From Blastococcus xanthinilyticus (lineage in GTDB: Bacteria; Actinomycetota; Actinomycetes; Mycobacteriales; Geodermatophilaceae), in the NCBI RefSeq assembly GCF_008124835.1, contig NZ_VNHW01000001.1, positions 310,001 to 374,000 of the forward strand: DNA of 64,000 bases, in the 5' to 3' direction. The translations under genes and the position numbers were made by a program. The notes beneath the pieces were generated by a model. That model saw nothing but the letters and a program-made list of their open reading frames with translations. It was not told the DNA's origin and did no database searches. Shown one piece after another: positions 12,408 through 24,532 of this stretch. Position 1 is the stretch's first letter, and every line of letters begins with the position of its first letter.

Positions 12408-13505
12408 TCAGCGGGTGGGGCGGTCCTGATCGGCGTCCTCGGTGGCGGCGACCCGCTGCTCGGCCGCGGCGGCCGCCTCCGGACCACCCGTGGGGATCCG
12501 CTCGGCCTCCTCGGGCTCGATCACCGGCTCCTCGCGGGACACGTCGCCGCGGGTCTTGAGCAGGCTGGCCACCGTCGCGATGACCAGCACGCCCAGGATG
12601 ATCGTCAGCGACAGCCAGATCGGGATGTGCGGGATCGCCTCGATGGGCTCCCGCTCACCGGCGAACGGCAGCTGGTTCTCGTGCAGCGCCTCCATGATCA
12701 GCTTGACGCCGATGAAGGCCAGGATGACGGCGAGGCCCATCGAGAGGTACACGAGCCGCTTCAGCAGGCCACCCAGCAGGAAGTACAGCTGGCGCAGACC
12801 CATGAGGGCGAACACGTTCGCGGTGAAGACGATGAACGGTTCCCGGGTCAGGCCGAAGATCGCCGGGATGCTGTCGAGGGCGAAGATCAGGTCGGTCGTG
12901 CCGAGCGCCAGGATGACCACGATCATCGGCGTCCACATCTTCTTGCCGTTCTCGCTCACCCGGATCTTGGCGCCGTGGTAGTCCTGGGTGATCGGCAGCA
13001 CCTTGCGCATCTGCCGGATGAACGCGTTCTCCTCGTAGTCCTCGTCGTCGCCGCGGTGCCGGACGAGGTTGAACGCGGTGTAGATCAGGAAGACGCCGAA
13101 GATGTAGAAGACCCACACGAACCGCTCGATCACCACGGCGCCGAGCAGGATGAAGATCCCGCGCAGGACGAGCGCGATGATGATGCCGATCATCAGCGCT
13201 TCCTGCTGGAACTTCCGCGGCACCTGGAACCGCGCCATGATGATGACGAAGACGAAGAGGTTGTCGACCGAGAGCGAGTACTCGGTGAGCCAGCCCGCGT
13301 AGAACTCCGTGGCGTACGTGCCGTTGGTGAACGCCAGCATCAGCAGACCGAAGATCAGGGCCAGGCTGATGTAGAAGCTCACCCAGATGCCGGCCTCCTT
13401 GATGGAGGGCTCGTGCGGACGGCGGGCGACGATCGCGAGATCGGCGAGCAGCAGGACGGTGAGTCCCACGAACGTCGTGATCTCGAACCAGACGGGTAGC
13501 TCCAT
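12408..13505 (-). CDS. TerC-family integral membrane protein (copy 1)
   Basis: A 365-residue TerC-family protein with 7-9 membrane helices. The family contains Mn2+ exporters such as Alx/YceF-type proteins and tellurite-resistance TerC. The two conserved acidic helix motifs are present: EYSLSVDNLFVF (Asp81) and DLIFALDSIPAIFGLT. The C terminus is a polar Glu/Ala-rich tail of about 60 residues. The ATG at 13505 was preferred over a longer frame because GGAGGA lies 9 nt upstream. A yybP-ykoY-like riboswitch precedes the gene, which argues for control by Mn2+ and a Mn-export role. A paralogue with the same leader type lies directly upstream. Confidence 0.93.
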   Translation of the reverse strand: MELPVWFEITTFVGLTVLLLADLAIVARRPHEPSIKEAGIWVSFYISLALIFGLLMLAFTNGTYATEFYAGWLTEYSLSVDNLFVFVIIMARFQVPRKFQQEALMIGIIIALVLRGIFILLGAVVIERFVWVFYIFGVFLIYTAFNLVRHRGDDEDYEENAFIRQMRKVLPITQDYHGAKIRVSENGKKMWTPMIVVILALGTTDLIFALDSIPAIFGLTREPFIVFTANVFALMGLRQLYFLLGGLLKRLVYLSMGLAVILAFIGVKLIMEALHENQLPFAGEREPIEAIPHIPIWLSLTIILGVLVIATVASLLKTRGDVSREEPVIEPEEAERIPTGGPEAAAAAEQRVAATEDADQDRPTR

Positions 13506-13540
13506 GCGGTGGTTTCCTCCGGGGGACATGCCGTGTCAGC

Positions 13541-13648
13541 ACCGGAGGTCTCTCCCACCGCACGCCCCGGGGGGCCTGCGACCGGCAGCACCGGAGGCCA
13601 TGGGACCTCGTGATGACGACACTGCCGCGGGGGGATACTCCCCTCCTT
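13541..13648 (-). promoter_or_regulatory. yybP-ykoY (Mn2+) riboswitch, leader of terC copy 1
   Basis: Read on the minus strand, this leader starts with GGAGGGGAGTATCCCC, has an internal CGTCATCACG, and ends with GGGAGAGACCTCC, whose CCTCC closes the basal helix with the opening GGAGG. These are the hallmarks of the yybP-ykoY manganese riboswitch, whose known targets include TerC-family genes. The SD and start codon follow 30 nt later. An equivalent element with the same three blocks precedes the second terC gene. The call rests on motif reading only, without covariance scoring. Confidence 0.82.
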
Positions 13649-13672
13649 CGCATCCCCCGGCGGCAGCGATCG

Positions 13673-14800
13673 TCAGTGTTCGCGCCGGCCCGGGTTCGCG
13701 GCGCTCACGCTACCTGCTCGCTCCGCGTCGGACCCGCTGGACATGGGGACGTCGTCCACCGGCGCCCCGTCGACGGCCGACAGTGCGGTCGGGTCGGCGG
13801 CCGCCGCCTCGGCGACGACGTGCTCCCGCCGGTCCCTGCGGACCCGCCAGAGGCTGGCGACGGTCGTCACCACCAGCGTCGCCAGGATGACCAGCAGGGA
13901 GATGGTGATCGGCACCTCGGGGATCACGGTGACGGCCTCACCCCCGTTGACGAACGGCAGCTCGTTCTTGTGCAGCGCGTGGATGACCAGCTTCACGCCG
14001 ATGAAGCCGAGGATCACGGCCAGGCCGTAGGCCAGGTAGACGAGCCGGTCGAGCAGCCCGTCGATGAGGAAGAACAGCTGCCGCAGCCCGAGCAGCGAGA
14101 AGGCGTTGGCCGCGAAGACCAGGTACGTCTCCTGCGTCAGGCCGAAGATCGCCGGGATGGAGTCGACGGCGAAGATCACGTCGGCCGTCCCGATCGCGAT
14201 CAGCGTGATGGCCAGCGGGGTGAGGAACCGCTTGCCGTCGAGCCGGACGGTCATCCGGTCGGAGTGGTACTCGTCGGTGGTCCGCAGGCGCTTGCGGGCG
14301 AAGCGGAGGACGGCGTTCTCCTTGAAGTCCTCCTCGTCGGAGTGGCCGCCGCTGCGCGCCTGCACCCAGGCGGTGTAGATGAGGATCGCGCCGAACAGGT
14401 AGAAGACCCAGCTGAAGTTCGCGATCGCGGCCGCGCCGACGAGGATGAACACCGTGCGCAGGACCAGCGCGAAGGTGATTCCGAAGAGCAGCACCTTCTG
14501 CTGCAGCTCCCGCGGTACGCCGAAGGCGGCCATGATCAGCACGAAGACGAAGAGGTTGTCGACCGAGAGGCTCTTCTCGGTCACGTAGCCGGCGAAGTAC
14601 TCGCCGGCGAAGCCGGCTCCCCAGCCCCACCAGACGAGGAAGCCGAACACGATCGCGATGCCGACGTAGACCGCCGACCAGATCGCGGACTCGCGGAGCG
14701 TCGGTGCGTGCGGCGTGCGCACGTGACCGACGAGGTCGAAGACGAGCATTCCCACGATCACGCCGACCGTGAGTGCCCACACCCAGAAGGGGACGTCCAA
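13673..14800 (-). CDS. TerC-family integral membrane protein (copy 2)
   Basis: A 375-residue paralogue of the adjacent terC gene with the same motifs (EKSLSVDNLFVFVLIM and DVIFAVDSIPAIFGLT) and a polar C-terminal tail of about 55 residues. I start it at TTG (14800), giving N terminus (M)DVPFWVWALTVG, because GGAGG sits 7 nt upstream and the riboswitch lies directly before it; no ATG or GTG nearby fits. The stop is only about 25 nt from the next riboswitch, so copy 1 can be read from its own leader or by read-through. The likely role is Mn2+ efflux, by family and leader. Confidence 0.9.
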   Translation of the reverse strand: MDVPFWVWALTVGVIVGMLVFDLVGHVRTPHAPTLRESAIWSAVYVGIAIVFGFLVWWGWGAGFAGEYFAGYVTEKSLSVDNLFVFVLIMAAFGVPRELQQKVLLFGITFALVLRTVFILVGAAAIANFSWVFYLFGAILIYTAWVQARSGGHSDEEDFKENAVLRFARKRLRTTDEYHSDRMTVRLDGKRFLTPLAITLIAIGTADVIFAVDSIPAIFGLTQETYLVFAANAFSLLGLRQLFFLIDGLLDRLVYLAYGLAVILGFIGVKLVIHALHKNELPFVNGGEAVTVIPEVPITISLLVILATLVVTTVASLWRVRRDRREHVVAEAAAADPTALSAVDGAPVDDVPMSSGSDAERAGSVSAANPGRREH

Positions 14801-14832
14801 GAAAAACCTCCGGAACTGGCAGCCGTCAGTAA

Positions 14833-14930
14833 CCGGAGGTCTCTCCCACCGCCCTGCTGGGCGGCCGACGGGCCGGGGATCGTGGGATCCCGTAATGACG
14901 ACCCGTTCGCGCGGGGATACTCCCCTCCAC
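14833..14930 (-). promoter_or_regulatory. yybP-ykoY (Mn2+) riboswitch, leader of terC copy 2
   Basis: Same architecture as the element before copy 1: GGAGGGGAGTATCCCC at the 5' end, CGTCATTACG inside, GGGAGAGACCTCC at the 3' end. The variable stem differs in sequence and length, so the two are separate functional elements rather than a recent exact duplication. The gene start follows 30 nt downstream. Confidence 0.82.
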
Positions 14931-15069
14931 GAACCCACGGCGTGCAGACGTCACCGCCCGCACGACCCGTGTGGTTCACAGGCCACAACGGCCGACCCCG
15001 CCCCCGTGTTCCCGCCCCCGCGGAACGGCCGCACGCGTCCACCCCGCGGGCCGGGGTCGCGCCCCTGGG

Positions 15070-17187
<2,118 letters not shown>

Positions 17188-17675
17188 GCGTCGACGGTAC
17201 GTCGGGGGTGTGACAGAACGCGTCGCGAGCGGCCGCGGGCACCTCGAGGGGCTCGCGAGGTCCCGGTGGAGCGGCGGGTCCTTGTCTCTCCGGCCGGACA
17301 CCCCTAGCGTGCCTGGTCGCAGGAGCGGTCCGGCGCCGAGGACCAGCGCCACCCGGGGAGGCCCGGGCGAGGTCGGTCCCCGGTTCCCCGGACGCGGCGC
17401 ACGCGGCCCCGGGTGTTCCGGCCGGACCTGCGCACGACGCCCCCCGCGGTCCGCCGCGGGGGGCGTCGTCGACCGGCCGGACGCGCTGCCCGGCTGCACC
17501 CCGGGAAGCGGGCACGTCTCACATCCCGCGGAGGTGTGGCGGGGCCCGGACGGGGGCAACGGCATGCTGACGTCCGTCCAGACCCGGGGCGCCGGCGCGC
17601 CATCCGGGTTCCCGGCCCACACCCCACGCCGCCCCGGAGCCCACGGGGCGCCCCGCGCAGGAGGAACTGCTCACG
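17188..17675. other. 488-bp intergenic region between divergent uvrB and glgX
   Basis: No convincing gene. It must hold the promoters of uvrB (minus) and glgX (plus). The only structure seen is the perfect hairpin at 17434-17469. The AGGAGGA ribosome site for glgX is at 17659-17665. Confidence 0.6.
17434..17469. terminator. Perfect 16-bp hairpin with no adjacent gene end
   Basis: The left arm 17434-17449 pairs perfectly with 17454-17469 across a TCCG loop. It looks like an intrinsic terminator, but the flanking genes are divergent and start here rather than end. It could end a short non-coding transcript or insulate the two promoters. Confidence 0.5.
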
Positions 17676-19787
17676 ATGACCCAGGTATGGCCCGGCAGCG
17701 CCTATCCCCTCGGCGCCACGTACGACGGCACCGGCACCAACTTCGCCATCTTCAGCGAGGTCGCCGAGAAGGTCGAGCTGTGCCTGTTCGACGAGCAGGG
17801 CAACGAGGAGCGCATCCGGCTCCCCGAGATGGACGGCTACGTCTGGCACGCGTTCCTGCCCGGCATCCACCCCGGCCAGCGGTACGGCTTCCGCGTGCAC
17901 GGCCCGCACGACCCGGCGCAGGGGCTGCGGTGCAACCCGAACAAGCTCCTGCTCGACCCCTACGCCAAGGCGATCGACGGCCAGATCGACTGGGACCAGT
18001 CGGTCTTCGGCTACGACTTCGAGACCAAGGAACGCAACGACGACGACTCGGCGCCGCACATGCCGAAGTCCGTCGTCGTCAACCCGTACTTCGACTGGGG
18101 CGTCGACCGGCCGCCGAAGACCCCGTACAACAAGACGGTCATCTACGAGGCCCACGTCAAGGGCCTGACGATGACCAACCCGCGCATCCCCGAGGAGCTG
18201 CGCGGCACCTACGCCGGCGTCGCGCACCCGGCCACGATCGAGCACCTCACCGAGCTGGGCATCACCGCGATCGAGCTGCTGCCGGTGCACCAGTTCGTGC
18301 AGGACGACACGCTCCAGCAGAAGGGCCTGCGCAACTACTGGGGCTACAACACCATCGGCTTCTTCGCGCCGCACAGCGAGTACGCCAGCGACACGAACGC
18401 CGGGCAGCACGTGCAGGAGTTCAAGGGCATGGTCCGCGCCCTGCACGAGGCGGGCATCGAGGTCATCCTCGACGTCGTCTACAACCACACGGCCGAGGGC
18501 AACCACATGGGCCCGACCCTGTCCTTCCGCGGCATCGACAACCGCACGTACTACAAGCTCGTCGAGGGCGACGAGCAGTTCTACATGGACTACACCGGCA
18601 CCGGGAACACCCTCAACGTCCGGACGCCGCAGTCGCTCCAGCTGATCATGGACTCGCTGCGCTACTGGGTCACCGAGATGCACGTCGACGGCTTCCGCTT
18701 CGACCTGGCCTCGGCCCTGGCCCGCGAGCTGCACGCCGTGGACCGGCTGGCCACCTTCTTCGACCTGGTCCACCAGGACCCGGTGGTCAGCCAGGTGAAG
18801 CTGATCGCCGAGCCCTGGGACGTCGGCGAGGGCGGCTACCAGGTCGGCAACTTCCCCGCGCTGTGGACCGAGTGGAACGGCAAGTACCGCGACACCGTGC
18901 GCGACTTCTGGCGCGGCGAGGGCGGCACGATCGGCGAGTTCGCCGACCGGATCTCCGGCTCCTCGGACCTCTACCAGCACTCCGGCCGGCGCCCGATGGC
19001 GAGCATCAACTTCGTCACCGCGCACGACGGCTTCACCCTCAACGACCTCGTCTCCTACAACGAGAAGCACAACGAGGCCAACGGCGAGGGCAACAACGAC
19101 GGCGAGAGCCACAACCGCAGCTGGAACCACGGCGTCGAGGGCGAGACCGACGACGCGGAGATCCTGCAGCTGCGCGCCCAGCAGCGGCGCAACTTCATCG
19201 CCACGATGATGCTCAGCCAGGGCGTGCCGATGCTGCTGCACGGCGACGAGCTGGGGCGGAGCCAGGGCGGCAACAACAACGGCTACTGCCAGGACTCCGA
19301 GCTCACCTGGATCGACTGGGAGAACGTCGACGAGGGCCTGCTGGAGTTCACCAAGCTGGTCACCCGGCTCCGCGCCGACCACCCGACGTTCCGCCGTCGC
19401 CGGTTCTTCCACGGCCGGCCGGTCCGCCGCGGGCTGGGTGACCCGGTCCCCGACATCGCCTGGCTGACCCCGGCCGGCGAGGAGATGGCCGACGAGGACT
19501 GGGACGCCGCCTACGCCAAGTCGCTGGCCGTCTACCTCAACGGCGTCGGCATCCGGGAGATGGACGAGCGCGGCGAGTACGTGAAGGACGACCACTTCTA
19601 CCTGGCCTACAACGCCTCGCACGAGCCGATCGAGTTCACCCTGCCCAGCGACGACTACTCGCGGAGCTGGATGCCGGTGCTCGACACCGCCGAGATGCAC
19701 GAGGTCGAGCCGGTGGAGATCAAGCCGGGCGACACGGTCACGGTCCAGGGCCGGTCGATCGTCGTGCTGCAGGGCCCCGCCTCGTGA
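17676..19787 (+). CDS. glgX: Glycogen debranching enzyme GlgX/TreX
   Basis: A 703-residue GH13 isoamylase-type enzyme that hydrolyses alpha-1,6 branches of glycogen or maltodextrin. The N-terminal CBM48 region ([20 protein letters not shown]) is followed by the GH13 motifs: DVVYNH near 266, DGFRFD 338-343 with nucleophile Asp343, acid/base Glu379 in AEPWD, and TAHDGF with Asp451. A strong AGGAGGA lies before the ATG. Its stop overlaps the treY start by 4 bp (GTGA), so it acts as the TreX partner: it makes linear glucan for TreY and TreZ to convert to trehalose. Confidence 0.96.
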   Translation: MTQVWPGSAYPLGATYDGTGTNFAIFSEVAEKVELCLFDEQGNEERIRLPEMDGYVWHAFLPGIHPGQRYGFRVHGPHDPAQGLRCNPNKLLLDPYAKAIDGQIDWDQSVFGYDFETKERNDDDSAPHMPKSVVVNPYFDWGVDRPPKTPYNKTVIYEAHVKGLTMTNPRIPEELRGTYAGVAHPATIEHLTELGITAIELLPVHQFVQDDTLQQKGLRNYWGYNTIGFFAPHSEYASDTNAGQHVQEFKGMVRALHEAGIEVILDVVYNHTAEGNHMGPTLSFRGIDNRTYYKLVEGDEQFYMDYTGTGNTLNVRTPQSLQLIMDSLRYWVTEMHVDGFRFDLASALARELHAVDRLATFFDLVHQDPVVSQVKLIAEPWDVGEGGYQVGNFPALWTEWNGKYRDTVRDFWRGEGGTIGEFADRISGSSDLYQHSGRRPMASINFVTAHDGFTLNDLVSYNEKHNEANGEGNNDGESHNRSWNHGVEGETDDAEILQLRAQQRRNFIATMMLSQGVPMLLHGDELGRSQGGNNNGYCQDSELTWIDWENVDEGLLEFTKLVTRLRADHPTFRRRRFFHGRPVRRGLGDPVPDIAWLTPAGEEMADEDWDAAYAKSLAVYLNGVGIREMDERGEYVKDDHFYLAYNASHEPIEFTLPSDDYSRSWMPVLDTAEMHEVEPVEIKPGDTVTVQGRSIVVLQGPAS

Positions 19788-22117
19788 GCGAGCCGATCCA
19801 GGTGCCGGGCAGCGAGCGGCGCCGGCAGGTCCCGGCGGCCACCTACCGGCTGCAGGTGCACGCCGGCTTCCCGCTGCAGGACGCCGCCGACGTCACCGGG
19901 TACCTCGCCGACCTGGGCGTGACCCACGCCTACAGCTCGCCCCTGCTCCGCTCGGCCGAGGGCAGCACGCACGGCTACGACACCGTCGACCACGCGCACA
20001 TCGACGAGCCGCGCGGCGGGCAGGCCGGCTTCGACCGGTTCGTCGCCGCCCTGCACGAGCACGGGCTCGGGCTGGTGCTCGACCTCGTGCCCAACCACAT
20101 GGGGGTCGACGACCCGTCGGCGGCGCGCTGGTGGTGGGACGTGCTGCAGCACGGGCAGGGCAGCGCCCATGCCGCCGCCTTCGACATCGACTGGGACTTC
20201 GGCGGCGGCAAGGTCCGGATCCCGGTGCTGGGCTCGGCCGACGACGTCGAGAAGCTCGAAGTGGTGGACGGCGAGCTGCGGTACTACGACAACCGCTTCC
20301 CCCTGGCGCCCGGCAGCGAGGGCGGCACGCCGCAGGAGGTGCACGCCCGTCAGCACTACGAGCTGGTCGACTGGCGGCGCGCCGACTCCGACCTGAACTA
20401 CCGGCGGTTCTTCGCCATCAACACCCTGGCGGGCCTGCGGGTGGAGGACCCCGCGGTCTTCGACGCCACCCACGAGCTGGTGCTCCGGCTGGTGGACGAC
20501 GGCGCCGTCGACGGCCTGCGGATCGACCACCCGGACGGGCTGGCCGACCCGAAGGGCTACCTCGACCGCCTCGCGGAGGCCTCGGGCGGCCGCTGGACCG
20601 TGGTGGAGAAGATCCTGGAACCGGGGGAGGACCTCCCGGAGAGCTGGGCGACGGCGGGGACGACGGGCTACGACGCGCTCGCCGAGGTCGACGAGGTGCT
20701 CATCGACCCCGCCGGAGAGCCCGCGCTCACCGCGCTCGACACCGAGCTGGCCGGCCACGCGGTCGACTACGCCGAGCTGGTGCGGCGGTGCAAGCGCGAG
20801 GTCACCGACGGGATGCTCGGCTCGGAGGTGGCCCGCCTGGTGCGGGTCATCGGCGAGCTGCCGGGGATCGACGTCGCCCAGCAGACCGAGGCGCTGGCCG
20901 AGCTGCTGGCCACCTTCGGTGTCTACCGCAGCTACCTGCCCGACGGCCGGGTGCACCTGGACGCGACGGTGGCCGCCGTCCGCGCCCGCCGCCCCGACCT
21001 GGCACCGGCGCTCGACGCGCTGCACCCGGTGCTCTCCCAGGCCGGCACCGAGGCGGCGACCCGCTTCGAGCAGACCAGCGGGCCGGTCATGGCCAAGGGC
21101 GTCGAGGACAGCGCGTACTACCGGTGGGCGCGTTTCGCCGCGCTCAACGAGGTGGGCGGCGACCCGGCGCGCTTCGGCAGCACCGTCGAGGAGTTCCACG
21201 CGGCGCAGCAGCGCCGGGCGGAGCGCTACCCCGAGTCGATGACGACGCTGTCGACGCACGACACCAAGCGCAGCGAGGACGTGCGGGCCCGGCTCGCCGT
21301 GCTGGCGGAGCTGCCGACGGAGTGGGCGCGGCTGGTCCGGGGCTGGATCGCCCGCCACCCGCTGGCCGACCGGTCGCTGGCCCACCTGGTGTGGCAGAAC
21401 CTGGTCGGCGCCTGGCCGCTGTCCCGCGAGCGGGCGCACGCCTACGTCGAGAAGGCCGCCCGCGAGGCCGGCACCTCGACCACCTGGACGAACCCGGTGC
21501 AGGAGTTCGAGGAGCAGCTGCACGCCCTCGTCGACGCCGCGTACGACGACCCGGCGACCAACGCGGAGATCGACGCGTTCGTCACCCGGATCGCGCCGCT
21601 GGGCTGGTCGAACTCGCTCAGCCAGAAACTGCTGCAGCTGACCATGCCCGGCGTCCCCGACGTCTACCAGGGCACGGAGCTGTGGGACCACTCGCTTGTC
21701 GACCCGGACAACCGGCGTCCGGTGGACTACGCGCTGCGGCGCACGCTGCTGGCGGCCCTGGACGCCGGCGACGTGCCGGGCATCGACGAGTCGGGTGCGG
21801 CGAAGCTGCTGGTCGTCTCGCGGGTGCTCCGCGCCCGGCGGGACCACCCCGAGTGGTTCGCGGGCTACGCGCCGGTGGCGGTCACCGGCTCGGCGGCCGA
21901 CCACGTGGTGGCCTACGACCGCGGTGGCGCGGTTCCCGTGGCCACCCGGCTGCCCGTCCGCCTGGCCGGGTCCGGCTGGGGGGACACCGCGCTGCAGCTG
22001 CCCAACGGCGCGTGGCAGGACCTGCTCACCGGCCGGCGGGTGGTCTCCGACGTCGCGGGCATCGCCGTCGACGTCCTGCTGGGCAGCCTGCCGGTGGCCG
22101 TGCTGGTGCGCGCCTGA
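19784..22117 (+). CDS. treY: Malto-oligosyltrehalose synthase TreY
   Basis: A 777-residue GH13 enzyme that isomerises the terminal alpha-1,4 bond of maltodextrin to the alpha,alpha-1,1 trehalose linkage. Family features: [15 protein letters not shown] at the N terminus, DLVPNHMGV near 100, DGLRID 243-248 with nucleophile Asp248, catalytic Glu in [25 protein letters not shown], and [15 protein letters not shown] near the C terminus. The GTG start overlaps the glgX stop, so the genes are coupled. TreZ, the partner hydrolase, is encoded 7.5 kb downstream rather than next to it. Confidence 0.96.
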   Translation: MSEPIQVPGSERRRQVPAATYRLQVHAGFPLQDAADVTGYLADLGVTHAYSSPLLRSAEGSTHGYDTVDHAHIDEPRGGQAGFDRFVAALHEHGLGLVLDLVPNHMGVDDPSAARWWWDVLQHGQGSAHAAAFDIDWDFGGGKVRIPVLGSADDVEKLEVVDGELRYYDNRFPLAPGSEGGTPQEVHARQHYELVDWRRADSDLNYRRFFAINTLAGLRVEDPAVFDATHELVLRLVDDGAVDGLRIDHPDGLADPKGYLDRLAEASGGRWTVVEKILEPGEDLPESWATAGTTGYDALAEVDEVLIDPAGEPALTALDTELAGHAVDYAELVRRCKREVTDGMLGSEVARLVRVIGELPGIDVAQQTEALAELLATFGVYRSYLPDGRVHLDATVAAVRARRPDLAPALDALHPVLSQAGTEAATRFEQTSGPVMAKGVEDSAYYRWARFAALNEVGGDPARFGSTVEEFHAAQQRRAERYPESMTTLSTHDTKRSEDVRARLAVLAELPTEWARLVRGWIARHPLADRSLAHLVWQNLVGAWPLSRERAHAYVEKAAREAGTSTTWTNPVQEFEEQLHALVDAAYDDPATNAEIDAFVTRIAPLGWSNSLSQKLLQLTMPGVPDVYQGTELWDHSLVDPDNRRPVDYALRRTLLAALDAGDVPGIDESGAAKLLVVSRVLRARRDHPEWFAGYAPVAVTGSAADHVVAYDRGGAVPVATRLPVRLAGSGWGDTALQLPNGAWQDLLTGRRVVSDVAGIAVDVLLGSLPVAVLVRA

Positions 22118-22127
22118 GGTCCCGCGG

Positions 22128-23099
22128 CTAGGACCGGGGCGCCGGTGGTGCGGGATGGTCGTCCCGCACCACCGAGCCGCCACGGCGCGGGTGCGGCACG
22201 GGGGCCTGACGCGGCGCCGCGGGCAGGGTCCACCGGTCGCCCAGCCACGCGTCGAACGACCGGGGCTCGTACCGCATGGAACCCCCGCTCGGGTACGGCG
22301 TGAGCTCGCCGAACCAGACTTCGTCGCCGGTGGTGTAGAGGTCGACCCGCATGAAGTCGAACGAGCGCCCCAGCACCTGGGCCGCGTGCACCATGGCGGC
22401 CAGGTTCGCCGGTTCCTCGACCGGCGGCCCGCACGGCACGACGAGCTGCACGGGGATGCGCTCCCAGCCGGGGGTGTAGTAGCTCCGCGTCTGCCCCGCG
22501 GTGAACCGGCCCCGGTCCACCTGGATCGCGGCCACCTCGCCGTCGAAGACCAGGAACTTGTAGTCGTCCAGGGGTTCCCCCGCGCCGATGCGCTCCTCGA
22601 TGAGGAACAGCTTCCGGGCCGTGCTGTAAGCCCACTCCCCCAGCAGCGCGCTCTGGTCGTCCCGGACCCACTCCCGCGTCGCCTTCACCAGCGCCGCGTC
22701 GACCACGTCCGAAGCCGCCCCGAACCGCACGAGTCCGCTGCGGTGGTTCGGCTTGAGCACCCAGGGCCGGTCGAACGCGCGGCCGGCCACCGCCGCCAGC
22801 TCCTCGCCGCTCCACAGCGTCTCGGGCACGAGCACGCCGGCCTCCTCCTGGAGGCGGTGGGCGTGGTCCTTCATCGCCAGCTTGTCGCACGTCCACGCCA
22901 GCTCGGGCCGGCGGTCCCGCAGGATCCGCCAGCTGACCTTCTCGGTGAAGGTCCGCGGCTCGCGGAGCCGGGGCAGCCTCCCCTGGCCGGCCAGGTAGAG
23001 GTAGCGGCGCCGGACGGCAGGCGGGAGGAGGCCGGCGATCCGGCGGTGCGCCGGCTGCAGGTACGAGCGCAGAACCGCGTTGAGCTGGCTCCGGGGCAT
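22128..23099 (-). CDS. TupA-like ATP-grasp protein (copy 1)
   Basis: A protein of about 323 residues resembling the TupA-like ATP-grasp family, found in cell-surface polysaccharide and teichuronopeptide gene sets, where members are thought to attach amino acids. Motifs: PRTFTEKVSWRILRDRRPEL, CDKLAMKDHAHRL, the nucleotide-binding VLKPNHRSG, DDYKFLVFDGEVAAIQVDRG, and FDFMRVDLY...VWFGELTPYPSGG with the metal-binding Asp/Glu. No signal peptide. GTG (23102) and ATG (23099) are adjacent; I use ATG, with GGAGG 9 nt upstream. Copy 2 lies directly upstream. The C-terminal 25 residues encode a hairpin that likely ends the convergent treY transcript. Confidence 0.85.
   Translation of the reverse strand: MPRSQLNAVLRSYLQPAHRRIAGLLPPAVRRRYLYLAGQGRLPRLREPRTFTEKVSWRILRDRRPELAWTCDKLAMKDHAHRLQEEAGVLVPETLWSGEELAAVAGRAFDRPWVLKPNHRSGLVRFGAASDVVDAALVKATREWVRDDQSALLGEWAYSTARKLFLIEERIGAGEPLDDYKFLVFDGEVAAIQVDRGRFTAGQTRSYYTPGWERIPVQLVVPCGPPVEEPANLAAMVHAAQVLGRSFDFMRVDLYTTGDEVWFGELTPYPSGGSMRYEPRSFDAWLGDRWTLPAAPRQAPVPHPRRGGSVVRDDHPAPPAPRS
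22144..22173. terminator. Bidirectional hairpin between convergent treY and the TupA-like gene
   Basis: A perfect 12-bp stem (22144-22155 with 22162-22173) and a 6-nt loop lie 27 bp past the treY stop and inside the 3' end of the convergent TupA-like gene. Confidence 0.55.
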
Positions 23100-23335
23100 C
23101 ACGAGCTCCCTCCGCGTGCGGGCCGCCGGCTCGCCCGGCGATGTTCCGGCCCGTGGCGGACCACGAAGTCACACGGGTGGCGCAGAGGTTAACGGGGATG
23201 GCGCGTCGAGGCGTCCCTCCGTCGAGCGACACGGCCACTCGGGCCGGCCGACCGGGCCGGGCCTTGGTGCCCCGTGCCGCGCTGGCGGTGCTGCGGCACT
23301 GACGGCGGGTGCGGCCCGGCCCGCCATCGGGGGCG

Positions 23336-24229
23336 TCAGCGCGGCAGCGCCGGCAGGGCCCACCGCTCCCCGAGCCACCGGTCGAACTCCCGCGGCTCGA
23401 ACCGGGTCACGCCCCCGCCCGGGTACGGCGTCAGCTCGCCGAACCAGATCGTGTCGCCGGCGGAGTACAGGTCGACCCGCATGAAGTCGAAGGAGCGGCC
23501 GAGCACCTCGGCGGCGTGCAGCATCGCGGCCAGGTTGGCCGGCGGCGGGGTCGGCGCCCCGCTCGGCACTGTCTTCTGGACGGGGACCGGCTCCCAGCCG
23601 GGCGTGTAGAAGGTGCGGGTGTGCGCCGGGGTGAACCGGCCCCGGTCGACCTGGAGGGCGGCCACCTTCCCGTGGAAGACGAAGAACTTGTAGTCGTCCA
23701 GCGGGCCGCCCCCGGAGATGTCCTCCTCGATGAGGAACAGCTTCCGGGCCCGGCTGTAGGCCCACTCCCCCAGCAGCACGCTCTGGTCGTCGTCCAGCCA
23801 TCCGCGGGTGGCCTCCACCGTCGGGGCGTCGACCGCCTGCGCGGGCTCGCCGAACCGGACGAGGCCGCTGCGGTGGTTGGGCTTGAGCACCCACGCCCGG
23901 TCGAAAGCCCGGCCGGCCACCGCGCCCAGGTCGTCCCCCGACCACAGCGTGTCGGGCACGGCCAGGCCGGTCTCCGCCTGGAGGCGGGACGCGTGGTCCT
24001 TCATCGCCAGCTTGTCGCAGGTCCACGCCAGCTCGGGCCGGCGGTCCCGGAGGATCCGCCAGTTGACCTTCTCCGAGAACGTCCGGGGGTCCCGGAGCCG
24101 GGGCAGTCGCCCCTGCCCGGCCAGGAAGAGGTACTGCCGCCGGGCCGTCGGTGGCAGGAGGCCGGCGATCTGCCGGTGCGCCGGCTGCAGGTACGAGCGG
24201 AGAACTGCGTTCAACGGGCTCCGGGGCAT
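23336..24229 (-). CDS. TupA-like ATP-grasp protein (copy 2)
   Basis: A 297-residue tandem paralogue of the previous gene. The N terminus (MPRSPLNAVLRSYLQPAHRQ) and most motifs match nearly residue for residue: SEKVNWRILRDRRPEL, VLKPNHRSGLVRFGE, DDYKFFVFHGKVAALQVDRG, VDLYSAGDTIWFGELTPYPG. Divergence is concentrated in the middle segment and C terminus. AGAAGGA lies before ATG 24229, with GTG at 24232 as an alternative. The frame is open to 24718, but upstream sequence is not family-like and crosses an insertion sequence end. Probable role in modifying a surface polymer, by family only. Confidence 0.85.
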   Translation of the reverse strand: MPRSPLNAVLRSYLQPAHRQIAGLLPPTARRQYLFLAGQGRLPRLRDPRTFSEKVNWRILRDRRPELAWTCDKLAMKDHASRLQAETGLAVPDTLWSGDDLGAVAGRAFDRAWVLKPNHRSGLVRFGEPAQAVDAPTVEATRGWLDDDQSVLLGEWAYSRARKLFLIEEDISGGGPLDDYKFFVFHGKVAALQVDRGRFTPAHTRTFYTPGWEPVPVQKTVPSGAPTPPPANLAAMLHAAEVLGRSFDFMRVDLYSAGDTIWFGELTPYPGGGVTRFEPREFDRWLGERWALPALPR

Positions 24230-24385
24230 CACAAGGGTCCTTCTGGGAACGGGGCGCCTGCGCGTCCGGCGATCTCCTGGCGCTGGCGGACACAGTCGGC
24301 TCGCCGTGACCGTCACAGTAAGTGGCGGAACCGGTCCCGACATTCCTCGGTCGAGCGGGGCCACCCCCGTCCGGGTGAGCGCCCG

Positions 24386-24410
24386 CCCCCCCTTACGGTG
24401 AGGGTGAGAT
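24386..24410 (+). repeat. Left terminal inverted repeat of the IS
   Basis: 25 bp, identical to the reverse complement of 26434-26458. Confidence 0.9.
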
Positions 24411-24532
24411 GGGACCGCGTCGGCCGGGGGCAGGGACGTCGGCGCGCGGAAGCAGAATGACTGCCCGATGGCCGGGTTGCGACGGGGAGATGCAATGGGA
24501 ACGCCCGAGGACCTCTCTCGAGAATCTGAATC

